Assembly (NCBI GenBank): GCA_900112785.1
Contig: FONB01000008.1
Coordinates: forward strand, 186,001 to 250,000
Direction of reading: 5' to 3'
Length of the DNA: 64,000 bases
Origin: Phytobacter palmae
GTDB taxonomy: Bacteria > Pseudomonadota > Gammaproteobacteria > Enterobacterales > Enterobacteriaceae
Positions within the stretch are counted from its first letter, which is position 1; the number at the start of each line of letters is the position of its first letter. This document shows, one piece after another, positions 46,278-54,877 of the stretch. The translations under genes and the position numbers were made by a program. Under the pieces are notes generated by a model. The model was not told where the DNA came from. It saw only the letters and a list, made by a program, of their open reading frames with translations, and made no database searches.

Positions 46278-47824
46278 TGGACCCCTCGATATGGGCGGGG
46301 TTATTGACACTTGTCGTTCTGGAAATTGTTCTTGGTATTGATAACCTGGTATTTATCGCCATCCTCGCCGACAAATTGCCGCCAAAGCAGCGAGATAAAG
46401 CGCGCCTGATTGGTCTTTCCCTGGCGCTGGTGATGCGTTTAGGACTGCTGTCGCTTATCTCCTGGATGGTAACGCTGACTAAACCGCTCTTTTCTGTCTG
46501 GGATTTCACCTTCTCCGGCCGTGATTTGATCATGCTGCTTGGGGGGATATTCCTGCTGTTTAAAGCGACGACCGAACTACATGAGCGGCTGGAAAATCGT
46601 CAGCACGATGAAGGTCAGGGTAAAGGATATGCCAGTTTCTGGGTGGTGGTCGTACAAATTGTTATTCTTGACGCCGTGTTCTCGCTTGATGCGGTGATCA
46701 CCGCAGTCGGGATGGTCAATCATCTGCCGGTCATGATGGCGGCAGTGGTGATTGCCATGGCGGTTATGCTGCTGGCATCCAAACCCCTGACTCGCTTTGT
46801 TAATCAGCACCCTACGGTGGTGGTGCTCTGTCTGAGCTTCCTGCTAATGATTGGTCTGAGCCTGGTGGCAGAAGGTTTCGGTTTCCATATTCCGAAAGGC
46901 TATCTGTACGCAGCGATTGGCTTTTCGATCATTATCGAGCTGTTCAACCAGATTGCGCGTCGTAACTTTATTCGCCATCAGTCGACGTTGCCGCTACGTG
47001 CGCGTACCGCCGATGCGATTTTGCGTCTGATGGGGGGGAAACGCCAGGCCAGCCAGACACAGGATACCGACAGTCAGTCTCCTGTATCTGTACCGGAAGG
47101 GGCGTTTGCCGAAGAGGAACGTTACATGATCAATGGCGTGTTAACTCTGGCTTCTCGCTCGTTGCGCAGCATCATGACGCCACGTGGTGAAATCAGTTGG
47201 GTCGACGCCAACCTGAGTGTGGAAGAGATCCGCCAGCAGCTTCTCTCATCGCCACACAGTCTGTTCCCGGTCTGTCGCGGTGAGCTGGATGAGGTGCTGG
47301 GTATTGTTCGCGCGAAAGAGATGCTGGTGGCGCTGGAAGAGGGGGAGGACGTTGCGGCAATGGCGTCGGCATCACCGGCAATTGTTGTACCGGAAACGCT
47401 GGACCCCATTAAACTGCTGGCCGTATTGCGCCGTGCCCGTGGCAGCTTTGTTATCGTGACCAACGAATTTGGCGTGGTGCAGGGGCTGGTAACACCGCTG
47501 GACGTCCTGGAGGCGATTGCCGGTGAGTTCCCTGACGCCGACGAAACGCCGGAAATTGTCGCTGATGGCGATGGCTGGCTGGTTAAAGGCACCACCGATT
47601 TGCATGCTTTGCAACAAACGCTGGACCTGGACACCCTGGTCAACGAGAACGAGGACATCGCCACGGTCGCGGGCCTGGTGATTGCCATTAATGGTCAGAT
47701 CCCCCGTCCTGGCGACAGGCTGGAGCTTGCACCACTGCATATCAGCGTTATCGAAGCAAACGACTATCGCGTCGACCTGGTACGTGTTGTTAAAGAGCGA
47801 ACGCCTCACGACGAAGAAGAGTAA
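46265..47824 (+). CDS. yoaE: TerC-family membrane protein with CBS domains (YoaE)
   Basis: YoaE is an inner-membrane protein of unknown substrate, with an N-terminal TerC domain (about 1-235, seven hydrophobic helices with acidic motifs LGIDNLVF and [11 protein letters not shown]), a pair of CBS domains (about 300-425, from [13 protein letters not shown]) and a C-terminal CorC/HlyC domain (about 435-512). The 519 residues are one more than E. coli. TerC relatives handle Mn2+ or metalate exported proteins. Its stop is 5 bases from the convergent pdeD stop. Confidence 0.96.
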   Translation: MEFLMDPSIWAGLLTLVVLEIVLGIDNLVFIAILADKLPPKQRDKARLIGLSLALVMRLGLLSLISWMVTLTKPLFSVWDFTFSGRDLIMLLGGIFLLFKATTELHERLENRQHDEGQGKGYASFWVVVVQIVILDAVFSLDAVITAVGMVNHLPVMMAAVVIAMAVMLLASKPLTRFVNQHPTVVVLCLSFLLMIGLSLVAEGFGFHIPKGYLYAAIGFSIIIELFNQIARRNFIRHQSTLPLRARTADAILRLMGGKRQASQTQDTDSQSPVSVPEGAFAEEERYMINGVLTLASRSLRSIMTPRGEISWVDANLSVEEIRQQLLSSPHSLFPVCRGELDEVLGIVRAKEMLVALEEGEDVAAMASASPAIVVPETLDPIKLLAVLRRARGSFVIVTNEFGVVQGLVTPLDVLEAIAGEFPDADETPEIVADGDGWLVKGTTDLHALQQTLDLDTLVNENEDIATVAGLVIAINGQIPRPGDRLELAPLHISVIEANDYRVDLVRVVKERTPHDEEE

Positions 47825-47829
47825 TCTGA

Positions 47830-49422
47830 CTATGGCATAAGCGGCATCATGAGCCCTTTACGCCGCGCTGGCGGGGAAGTCCACCCCGCCAGCCAATGCG
47901 GAAACTCTTTGATCGGCATGGGCTTTGCGTACAGAAAGCCTTGTAATATATGCACCCCCCGTTGTCGCAGATGTTGTGCCTGACGAGGGTTTTCTACCCC
48001 TTCCGCCACCAGTTCAATATTCAGTCGTTGCCCGAGTGCGATAATCATATCTGTCACCGTCGAGTTCACCGCATCTGTACCAATGGCCATGGTGAATGAT
48101 TTATCAATTTTTAATACATCCGGGCGCAGTCTCTCCAGCCAGGATAGCGAACTGTTCCCGGTACCAAAATCATCAATGGCGATTTTGGCCCCCCTGCGAT
48201 GAAGTTCGCGCACCATACGGTAATCAACGTCCTGCAAAGCGTCGCGTTCGGTAAGCTCAATGGTTAATTGTTGCACCGGATTCGCGTGATACCACAGACG
48301 ATTGAGATCCTCGAGCAACATCCCATGGCGCAAGTGGCTGGGAGCGACATTGATACCAATCTGAAAGCTACTATCTGCCGGGAAGAGCCCAAGCTGGCGT
48401 TGCGTTTCCGCCATCACATAACGTGTCAGCGGGGCGATTAAATTGTGCTCTTCAGCGATGGGAATAAAAACATCCGGCGAGATCCAGCCCTGACGAGGAT
48501 TGTTCCAGCGCAGCAGGATCTCGACGCCGATACAGGTGTTGTTGTTCGCCTCCAGAAGAGGCTGGCAAAATAGCTCAAACTCCCTTGCGGCGAGACCCAG
48601 ATTGATCTCCCCGGAAAAGCTCATGCGACTGGCCGTAGCCAGCCAGGCAATATAGCCAGTCAGTAAACTTAATAGCAGTGCCAGCGGTAATTGTGACGGT
48701 AAATGGCGCAATGCCAGCGCATCGGCCCCTGGTCCGGTCACGCTAACGACAAAGGGAAAGTGTTCCGAAGCCTGTTGATAGCGTTCTTCATTATTCAGTT
48801 CCGGCAGGCGATTACTGACTCCGCTGCCATAAACCAGATGACGGTCATTCACGCTCAGGCTTGCAGAGGTAATTAAAGGTTCGTCAGGTTCGAGCATTAA
48901 ATTGCTCAGCAAATCGATATTAACAACCTCAATAATGCCGCTCTGACCATCGGTTGTGGTGGGATACCATATAATCATCACCGGGCTGTTTTTCAAAAGC
49001 GACTGATCGGTGGAAAGCATCATCAGCGATTTTGTTGCTGGTAATGCGGGTTGCAGTTGTTTAATCGGCACATCCCGATAACCAAAAATGCTTGAGCAGT
49101 ATAAAACCCCGTCTTTGATGAGCCCGATGTCACGCACGGTCTGTAAACTTGCGGCCTGCGTGCGTAATAAGAGATGGGCATTAGCACAGGATAAGCCGAC
49201 GAGAGCCATGATCACATCGCGCTTACGTTCAAGCGGTAAAAGTAATTTATCGAATGATTCAACAGCATGTGCGGTAAAAGCGACAATTTTGTCCTGATTT
49301 AAATTTCGCTCCGAAATAAATCGAGTGGCGAGAGTGAAAATCAGCGTCACGATTGCCACGGTCACGCAAATTATTAACCGTTTCCGCCGATAACTTTTAA
49401 TAATTCTTTGTGCTGTTTGCAT
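47830..49422 (-). CDS. pdeD: Cyclic-di-GMP phosphodiesterase PdeD (CSS-EAL)
   Basis: PdeD (YoaD) degrades c-di-GMP; in E. coli it affects cellulose-related control. The 530 residues begin with a membrane helix (about 15-34), then a periplasmic CSS domain with the CSS motif at 109-111 and Cys79, a second helix (about 240-260), and an EAL domain (about 265-510). Catalytic motifs are intact: EILLR in place of EVLLR, EHNLI, NVAPS, ELTERD, DDFGTGNSSL, KIDKSF and EGVE. It is therefore probably active. Confidence 0.96.
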   Translation of the reverse strand: MQTAQRIIKSYRRKRLIICVTVAIVTLIFTLATRFISERNLNQDKIVAFTAHAVESFDKLLLPLERKRDVIMALVGLSCANAHLLLRTQAASLQTVRDIGLIKDGVLYCSSIFGYRDVPIKQLQPALPATKSLMMLSTDQSLLKNSPVMIIWYPTTTDGQSGIIEVVNIDLLSNLMLEPDEPLITSASLSVNDRHLVYGSGVSNRLPELNNEERYQQASEHFPFVVSVTGPGADALALRHLPSQLPLALLLSLLTGYIAWLATASRMSFSGEINLGLAAREFELFCQPLLEANNNTCIGVEILLRWNNPRQGWISPDVFIPIAEEHNLIAPLTRYVMAETQRQLGLFPADSSFQIGINVAPSHLRHGMLLEDLNRLWYHANPVQQLTIELTERDALQDVDYRMVRELHRRGAKIAIDDFGTGNSSLSWLERLRPDVLKIDKSFTMAIGTDAVNSTVTDMIIALGQRLNIELVAEGVENPRQAQHLRQRGVHILQGFLYAKPMPIKEFPHWLAGWTSPPARRKGLMMPLMP

Positions 49423-49520
49423 GCCGTGACCGCCTTAAAAGCCACTGGCCTGGAATTTCCGCCAGAACAAAGAAAGTGTAGTTGGGAAAGCGCAAAAACG
49501 ATGAGAAAAGAGAGAGAATT

Positions 49521-49545
49521 TAGCCCTTCTGTCGTAGAAGGGCTA
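49521..49545 (-). terminator. Possible terminator after sdaA
   Basis: TAGCCCTTCT-5-AGAAGGGCTA is a perfect 10-bp stem just after the sdaA stop; the following AAATTCTCTC is a poor T tract. Confidence 0.5.
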
Positions 49546-49555
49546 TAAACGGGTA

Positions 49556-50920
49556 TTAGTCGCACTGAACTTTGATGGCAAGGCCGCCGCGAGAGGTTTC
49601 GCGATATTTAGCATTCATATCTTTGCCGGTCTCGTACATGGTTTCGATAACCTTATCCAGTGAGACTCGGGGGGCACTGGTGCGGCGCATTGCCATACGG
49701 GAGGCATTAATGGCTTTCACTGAGGCAATAGCATTACGCTCGATACAGGGCACCTGTACCTGACCCGCGACCGGGTCACAGGTGAGGCCGAGATTATGTT
49801 CCATACCGATTTCCGCTGCCACGCAAACTTGTTCCGGACTGGCGCCCAGCAGTTCCGCAAGGCCCGCCGCCGCCATTGAGCACGCTACGCCCACTTCCCC
49901 CTGACAACCCACCTCGGCGCCGGAAATCGAGGCGTTCATTTTATACAGTGCGCCAATAGCGCCTGCGGCAAGGAAATAGCGGATATAAATATCCGGAGTG
50001 ACGGATTCGATAAAGTGGTCATAGTAGGCCAGCACTGCCGGGACAATACCACAAGCCCCGTTTGTCGGCGCTGTCACCACACGTCCACCAGCAGCGTTCT
50101 CCTCGTTCACCGCCAGCGCGAACATATTGACCCAGTCCACAACGTTCATTGGATCGTTTGACAGCTTATCGCTGGCAACCAGCATTCGACGCAGCGCTGA
50201 GGCGCGACGCGGCACGCGCAGCGGGCCAGGCAGCACACCTTCCGTGTTCATGCCGCGATCGATACAGGCACGCATCGTCGCCCAGACATGGCCGAAGTAC
50301 GCTTCGATCTCCTGCTTGCTGTGCAGCGCCAGTTCGTTTTGCATCACCATGCCAGAGAGCGAAAGGCCGGTCTCTTTGCAATAATTCAGCATATCGCTGG
50401 CCGATTTGAACGGGTAGGGAACGGTAACTTCGTTGAGCACTTCTTTACCAAAATGCTCTTCATCGACAATAAAACCACCGCCGATGGAGTACCAGGTATT
50501 GCTGTAGACTTCACGCTCGCCATTCCACGCGTGGATGCTCATGGCATTTTCGTGCAGCGGCAGATTGTCGCTGTGAAAACGCATGCCGTTATCCTGCGGA
50601 AAATCCACTTCCCGACGGCCCTGAGCGAGCAGCAGGCGACCCCGATTTTCCACATCGCGGATAAATGCCGGAATGGAATCAATGTCTACCGTGGCTGGCT
50701 CATTGCCAGCCAGACCCATAATAATGGCGATATCGGTATGGTGGCCTTTACCTGTCAGTGACAGTGAGCCATAAACATCCACCGCAACGCGGGTGACGCT
50801 TTCCAGTAATCCTTTTTCGACCAGGTCATCGACGAACTGCTTCCCGGCTTTCATCGGGCCAACAGTGTGGGAGGAAGAGGGACCGATCCCCACCTTGAAC
50901 ATGTCGAATATACTAATCAC
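49556..50920 (-). CDS. sdaA: L-serine deaminase I (SdaA)
   Basis: SdaA converts L-serine to pyruvate and ammonia with a [4Fe-4S] cluster. A GTG start (ISIFDMFKVGIGPSSSHT) after AGGAG gives 454 residues, as in E. coli; the longer ATG frame to 50977 lacks support. The beta domain holds SSSHTVGPMKAG; the alpha domain holds TNGACGIVPAV and cluster cysteines in EVGCQGEVGVAC and LTCDPVAG. The C-terminal VQCD tail cysteine, which sits in the active site in SdaA structures, is present. Confidence 0.97.
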   Translation of the reverse strand: MISIFDMFKVGIGPSSSHTVGPMKAGKQFVDDLVEKGLLESVTRVAVDVYGSLSLTGKGHHTDIAIIMGLAGNEPATVDIDSIPAFIRDVENRGRLLLAQGRREVDFPQDNGMRFHSDNLPLHENAMSIHAWNGEREVYSNTWYSIGGGFIVDEEHFGKEVLNEVTVPYPFKSASDMLNYCKETGLSLSGMVMQNELALHSKQEIEAYFGHVWATMRACIDRGMNTEGVLPGPLRVPRRASALRRMLVASDKLSNDPMNVVDWVNMFALAVNEENAAGGRVVTAPTNGACGIVPAVLAYYDHFIESVTPDIYIRYFLAAGAIGALYKMNASISGAEVGCQGEVGVACSMAAAGLAELLGASPEQVCVAAEIGMEHNLGLTCDPVAGQVQVPCIERNAIASVKAINASRMAMRRTSAPRVSLDKVIETMYETGKDMNAKYRETSRGGLAIKVQCD

Positions 50921-51103
50921 ATTAACACTCCTGACAGGGTTACCAGAGGTTCCAGTAACGATGTAATAACTGCGCATAGTGTAAGAGGGAAGCGTGCGGT
51001 CAGCTTAATTATTCACATGAATTAAACTAATGCCTAACCTCGATTTTACTAATAGCGCGCGGCCACATTCTACTGTCCCAAGAATGCTTCGTGTTAAGTA
51101 TAG

Positions 51104-51682
51104 TTAAGGGCGAAGCCCCACCTGCAGTGCCAGCTCACGAATTATGCCGGCGGTCATGCCCCAGACAAAATAATGCTGATACCAGGAGAGCCACACCCGG
51201 TGAGCATTGCCCTGGCGATGGATATCCAGTGGATGATAGCGCCCCAGACGTAGCGCCTCGGCCAGCGGCATTTCAAATACCGAAGCTACTTCGTCTTCGC
51301 TGGCGTGGTAATGCAGATCGGGAGGAATAATACCCACAACGGGTGTCACGCGAAATCCGGTGACGCTGTCCACGGGAGGGAGCACGCCGATAACGTCGAC
51401 GGCCTCAGGAGGAATAGCCACCTCTTCTTGTGCTTCCCTCAGGGCCGCGGCAATCAGCGAAGCATCGGTGTCATCAACGGCACCGCCGGGAAAAGCGACC
51501 TGCCCGGCGTGTTTTCGCAATCGTGGCGAACGCTGTGTCAACAATAACCCTGGCTGCTCGCGTCGCACCACCGGCACCAGTACTGCCGCCTGCCGCGCAT
51601 TTGCGGCTGTGGGGTGGAGCTGGGGGCGTAAAAGCTGAAAACGCGACAGAAAATCATCCAGGGTAAGGTTAGGCTGCGCCAC
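51104..51682 (-). CDS. nudL: Nudix hydrolase NudL
   Basis: NudL (YeaB) belongs to the CoA-pyrophosphatase-type Nudix group; its physiological substrate in E. coli is not firmly established. The Nudix box runs from [11 protein letters not shown] to REAQEEV, and the preceding LLTQRS and following [19 protein letters not shown] belong to the UPF0035 signature. 192 residues, E. coli length. It starts three bases after the pabB stop, hence an operon. Confidence 0.96.
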   Translation of the reverse strand: MAQPNLTLDDFLSRFQLLRPQLHPTAANARQAAVLVPVVRREQPGLLLTQRSPRLRKHAGQVAFPGGAVDDTDASLIAAALREAQEEVAIPPEAVDVIGVLPPVDSVTGFRVTPVVGIIPPDLHYHASEDEVASVFEMPLAEALRLGRYHPLDIHRQGNAHRVWLSWYQHYFVWGMTAGIIRELALQVGLRP

Positions 51683-51685
51683 GAT

Positions 51686-53047
51686 TTAGCTCTCCAGTTG
51701 CTGCAAGATACGGTTAACTTTATCAAACGTTTCCTGATATTCCGCCTCTTCGTTGCTATCCGCCACGATACCGCCTCCGGCTGAACAGAATATTTGGCCC
51801 GCCCACGCCGTCAGGGTACGAATGGTGATGCTGGTATCCATGGCGCCGCAAAAACTGATGTACCCAATGCTGCCGCACCAGGCATTACGCCGTTGTGGTT
51901 CCAGTTCATCGATAATTGCCATGGCGCGAATTTTAGGCGCCCCGGTAATCGACCCACCCGGAAATGCGGCGCGTAATACATCGCTGGCATGTAAACCTGC
52001 CGGCAGCTTTGCTGTTACGGTACTGACCAGATGGTGAACAGCCGGGAAGGGCTCTACGACAAACAACTCCGGGACGCGTACGGAACCAGGCACGGCCACC
52101 CGACCAATATCATTGCGCATCAGGTCGACAATCATCAGATTTTCAGCCCGATCTTTCGTTGAGGCGGCCAGTTTTTGTGCCTGTTGTGCATCATTCTGCG
52201 CATCAGGCAGGCGCGGAAGTGTGCCTTTAATAGGGCGCGTCTCGATAACATCATCCGAAAGATGAATAAACCGCTCCGGCGACAGGCTTAAAACCGCACC
52301 CTCTTCCAGACGTAAAAAAGCACTGAACGGGGCGCGATTTGAGCGATTCAGACGGCAAAACGCCTGCCACTCATCGCCGACATAGTGTGCCTGAAAACGC
52401 TGGGCGAGATTAACCTGATAACAATCACCGCTGTGCAACCATGCCTGTACCTGACGAAATTTCTCGCCATACTCCGAGCGCGTCATATTTGCCTGCCAGG
52501 GGGCGGTCAGGCTAAACGGGATGGCGGACGGCGGTGTTTGGGCGTTAAGCCAGGCCAGACGCGCCTGCGGATCCCGGTAACTCAGTAGCGTGACTCGTTG
52601 TTTATGGTGATCCACCACCATGGCCCAGTCATAAATGCCTATTGCCATATCCGGCAATAAAATATCCTTTTGTGCACAGGAGGGCAGTTTTTCGAAGCGA
52701 CGCCCTAAATCGTAACCGAACAGTCCGAGTGCGCCACCCAGAAACGGCAGATCGTTGTTCGTCTGTGGGTGGATCCCGGCTTTGTCGATAGCCTGTTTCA
52801 CCAGGGCAAACGGGCACTCTGGCGATGTTTGCTCGCCATCGGCGTCGGTGATAACGGTCTGTTCACCCCGTGTGACAAGCGTTGAGAGAGGATCGGCGAC
52901 CAGAATATCAAAACGGTTGCAGGCATGGTCCGCGTGACCGGAGTGCAGCAGCATCGCCCATGGCAGCGGCTGAATCAGGGAAAAATAGTGCTCTGCGGCA
53001 TCGGGATGCCACGGTAACGATATGAAAGTAGGGGAAAACGTCTTCAT
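51686..53047 (-). CDS. pabB: Aminodeoxychorismate synthase component I (PabB)
   Basis: PabB, with PabA supplying ammonia, turns chorismate into 4-amino-4-deoxychorismate for folate synthesis. From MKTFSPTFISL it has 453 residues, as in E. coli. The chorismate-binding domain shows the nucleophile Lys in TRPIKGTLPR, SPERFI, DLMRNDIGR and AAFPGGSITGAPK. The N-terminal third has many differences from E. coli, which is normal for this domain. Divergent from yoaH. Confidence 0.97.
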   Translation of the reverse strand: MKTFSPTFISLPWHPDAAEHYFSLIQPLPWAMLLHSGHADHACNRFDILVADPLSTLVTRGEQTVITDADGEQTSPECPFALVKQAIDKAGIHPQTNNDLPFLGGALGLFGYDLGRRFEKLPSCAQKDILLPDMAIGIYDWAMVVDHHKQRVTLLSYRDPQARLAWLNAQTPPSAIPFSLTAPWQANMTRSEYGEKFRQVQAWLHSGDCYQVNLAQRFQAHYVGDEWQAFCRLNRSNRAPFSAFLRLEEGAVLSLSPERFIHLSDDVIETRPIKGTLPRLPDAQNDAQQAQKLAASTKDRAENLMIVDLMRNDIGRVAVPGSVRVPELFVVEPFPAVHHLVSTVTAKLPAGLHASDVLRAAFPGGSITGAPKIRAMAIIDELEPQRRNAWCGSIGYISFCGAMDTSITIRTLTAWAGQIFCSAGGGIVADSNEEAEYQETFDKVNRILQQLES

Positions 53048-53130
53048 CAGTCCTGGCTCTTTGCGCGATCGCTGGCGCATAGCCACGGCGCATGAAATAA
53101 TCAGCGCGAATAATTTAGCAGGAGTTCACA

Positions 53131-53310
53131 ATGTTTGCAGGTTTACCTTCCCTTAGCCACGAGCAGCAGCAAAAAGCGGTCGAGCGCATTCAGGAGTTAA
53201 TGGCACAGGGCATGAGCAGTGGGCAGGCCATCTCTCAGGTTGCTGATGAGCTACGCGCCAGCCACACGGGCGAACGCATTGTGGCGCGCTTTGAAGACGA
53301 AGACGAATAA
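53131..53310 (+). CDS. yoaH: Small protein YoaH
   Basis: YoaH is a conserved 59-residue UPF0181 protein of unknown function, predicted mainly helical ([23 protein letters not shown]) with an acidic end (FEDEDE). AGGAG is eight bases before the ATG. It is divergent from pabB and followed after 24 bases by the accessory gene below. Confidence 0.95.
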
Positions 53311-53334
53311 TCCACTGAAAACTGGAGGCGGTGA

Positions 53335-54387
53335 ATGGATAACACGATGCCTGAGACGATACCGGATGCGATCCTTGCGTTTATCACAGCGGCAGTTATC
53401 CCGGGCGACCTCACGCTTCCTTTTCACTATCCGCAGCCAGAGCAATGGCACGCGTGGCATTGCGGTTTTCGCTGGCACGGCGTCACCGGTGAAAGTCTGG
53501 TGGCGGACACCCCCGGGATGTGGCAGCCAGGCTGGTATCTTCTGGCGCTTAATGGCTTCGACGATCCTTTCTTTATCGATCTGGGTGAAGCGGCGGACGG
53601 CTACCCGGTCTATTATGCCGCACACGGCGCTGGCCGCTGGCAGGCAGAACGCATTTCGCCCAATTTGCACGCTTTTCAGACCCTTTTAGACCAGCTATGC
53701 CATGCCGATGAGGCGGCTGCGCTGGCGTTGCTTGACGCGCATGCCGAAGCGGACAGTCCGTTCTGGCTTGAGCTTCGGGAAGCGCGGCTGGCGCATGATG
53801 ATGACGACGATAACGCCGTGGAAGTGGACCCACAGGACTGGCAGGCGGGGCGTCTGCTCATAACTGATATCGGCCCGCAGAAACTAAAGGTCGTTCACAT
53901 CCTTAGAAAAACGCTTAATTTACCGTTAGCTGATGCGCTAAGTTTTGTCGCCAGTCCGCCCGTTTGTGTGGGCGAGGATTTTCGCCTGCGTTTGCGCCCG
54001 CTGGAGCGAGAATTAGAGGCCACTGGCGCAACCGTTACTTTTGCGCCTGCCGGCCCGGTGCTGGAAACCCTGCGGCTGAATATGGCGATTGGTATTGAAG
54101 CGCTGATTGCCTGCGTAAAGGCCGGGCAGGGTAAAACGCTTTATTACGATCTCTATTCAACACGCGACGGGGCTTTTCAGGCGGGCGATGCGCTTTATGT
54201 GGTCGCCAGCGATGACGACGAAGCCGCAGCATCGACGGGGCGTTATCGACACTTCGCCTGTATGGGCGAGCATTTTCAGTCCGTCGTGGAGCTGGCCGTT
54301 GAGCAAAAACCCAACGCCAGCGATGGCGAAATTATCCGTGCACTCAACCATTATCTGGAGCACGACGACTTTCTCGATATGGAATAA
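53335..54387 (+). CDS. SUKH (SMI1/KNR4)-like protein with ribosomal L7/L12-like domain
   Basis: A 350-residue accessory protein with three parts. Residues about 10-125 resemble a SUKH/SMI1-KNR4 domain (WYLLALNGFDDPFFIDL, YPVYYAAHGAGRW, LHAFQTLL). Residues about 175-240 look like the L7/L12 C-terminal fold (LLITDIGPQKLKVVHILRK, LPLADALSFV, LERELEATGATV). The last 100 residues end NHYLEHDDFLD, like a small immunity-type family I recall as DUF7716. SUKH proteins are often toxin immunity proteins, but no toxin is nearby. Very acidic. GGAGG lies seven bases upstream. Absent here in E. coli K-12. Function is inferred only from domains. Confidence 0.75.
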   Translation: MDNTMPETIPDAILAFITAAVIPGDLTLPFHYPQPEQWHAWHCGFRWHGVTGESLVADTPGMWQPGWYLLALNGFDDPFFIDLGEAADGYPVYYAAHGAGRWQAERISPNLHAFQTLLDQLCHADEAAALALLDAHAEADSPFWLELREARLAHDDDDDNAVEVDPQDWQAGRLLITDIGPQKLKVVHILRKTLNLPLADALSFVASPPVCVGEDFRLRLRPLERELEATGATVTFAPAGPVLETLRLNMAIGIEALIACVKAGQGKTLYYDLYSTRDGAFQAGDALYVVASDDDEAAASTGRYRHFACMGEHFQSVVELAVEQKPNASDGEIIRALNHYLEHDDFLDME

Positions 54388-54414
54388 GTTCCGGCGCGGT
54401 ATGCGCGCCGGAAC
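54388..54414. terminator. GC-rich hairpin between convergent genes
   Basis: GTTCCGGCGC-loop-GCGCCGGAAC forms a very stable hairpin between two convergent stops but has no T run on either strand, so intrinsic termination is doubtful. Confidence 0.45.
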
Positions 54415-54422
54415 GCGTCCTG

Positions 54423-54767
54423 TCAGACGGCGGCAACAATCTTAATTTCGACTTTATATTTCGGGTTCATCAACCCGGCCTGAACGGTACAGCGTACTGG
54501 TGCATGACCTGCCACCACCCACGCATCCCAGGCTTTGTTCATTGCCGCGAAATCGCTTTTATCCATCAGAAATATCGTCGCATCGAGGATGCGGGTCTTA
54601 TCGCTGCCCTGTCTGGCCAGCACGGCGTCAATTTGCGCCAGGGTGTTGGCGGTTTGTTCAAACGCGTCGGCGTCGAGGTTTTCCGGCACACCGGTATAGT
54701 AGAGCGTTTGATTATGGATAACGGCGTCAGACCAGCGGGCGTCGGCATCAATGCGGGTAATAGTCAT
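54423..54767 (-). CDS. yoaB: RidA-family protein YoaB
   Basis: YoaB belongs to the RidA/YjgF/UK114 superfamily, whose members hydrolyse reactive enamines/imines or have other small-molecule roles. From MTITRIDADAR it has 114 residues, as in E. coli. RCTVQAGLMNPKYKVEIKIVA carries the Arg and acidic residue typical of RidA active sites. The frame extends upstream without similarity. Divergent from yoaA. Confidence 0.95.
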   Translation of the reverse strand: MTITRIDADARWSDAVIHNQTLYYTGVPENLDADAFEQTANTLAQIDAVLARQGSDKTRILDATIFLMDKSDFAAMNKAWDAWVVAGHAPVRCTVQAGLMNPKYKVEIKIVAAV

Positions 54768-54877
54768 ATTTTCTTCCTCAGGGTTTTTCTTCTGAATGCG
54801 GCCAAGACTGCCACAGACTGGCGTAAAACCCAATGCCCTGACATAATCGCTGGCGATTTATCCAGTGTGGGGGCAGT

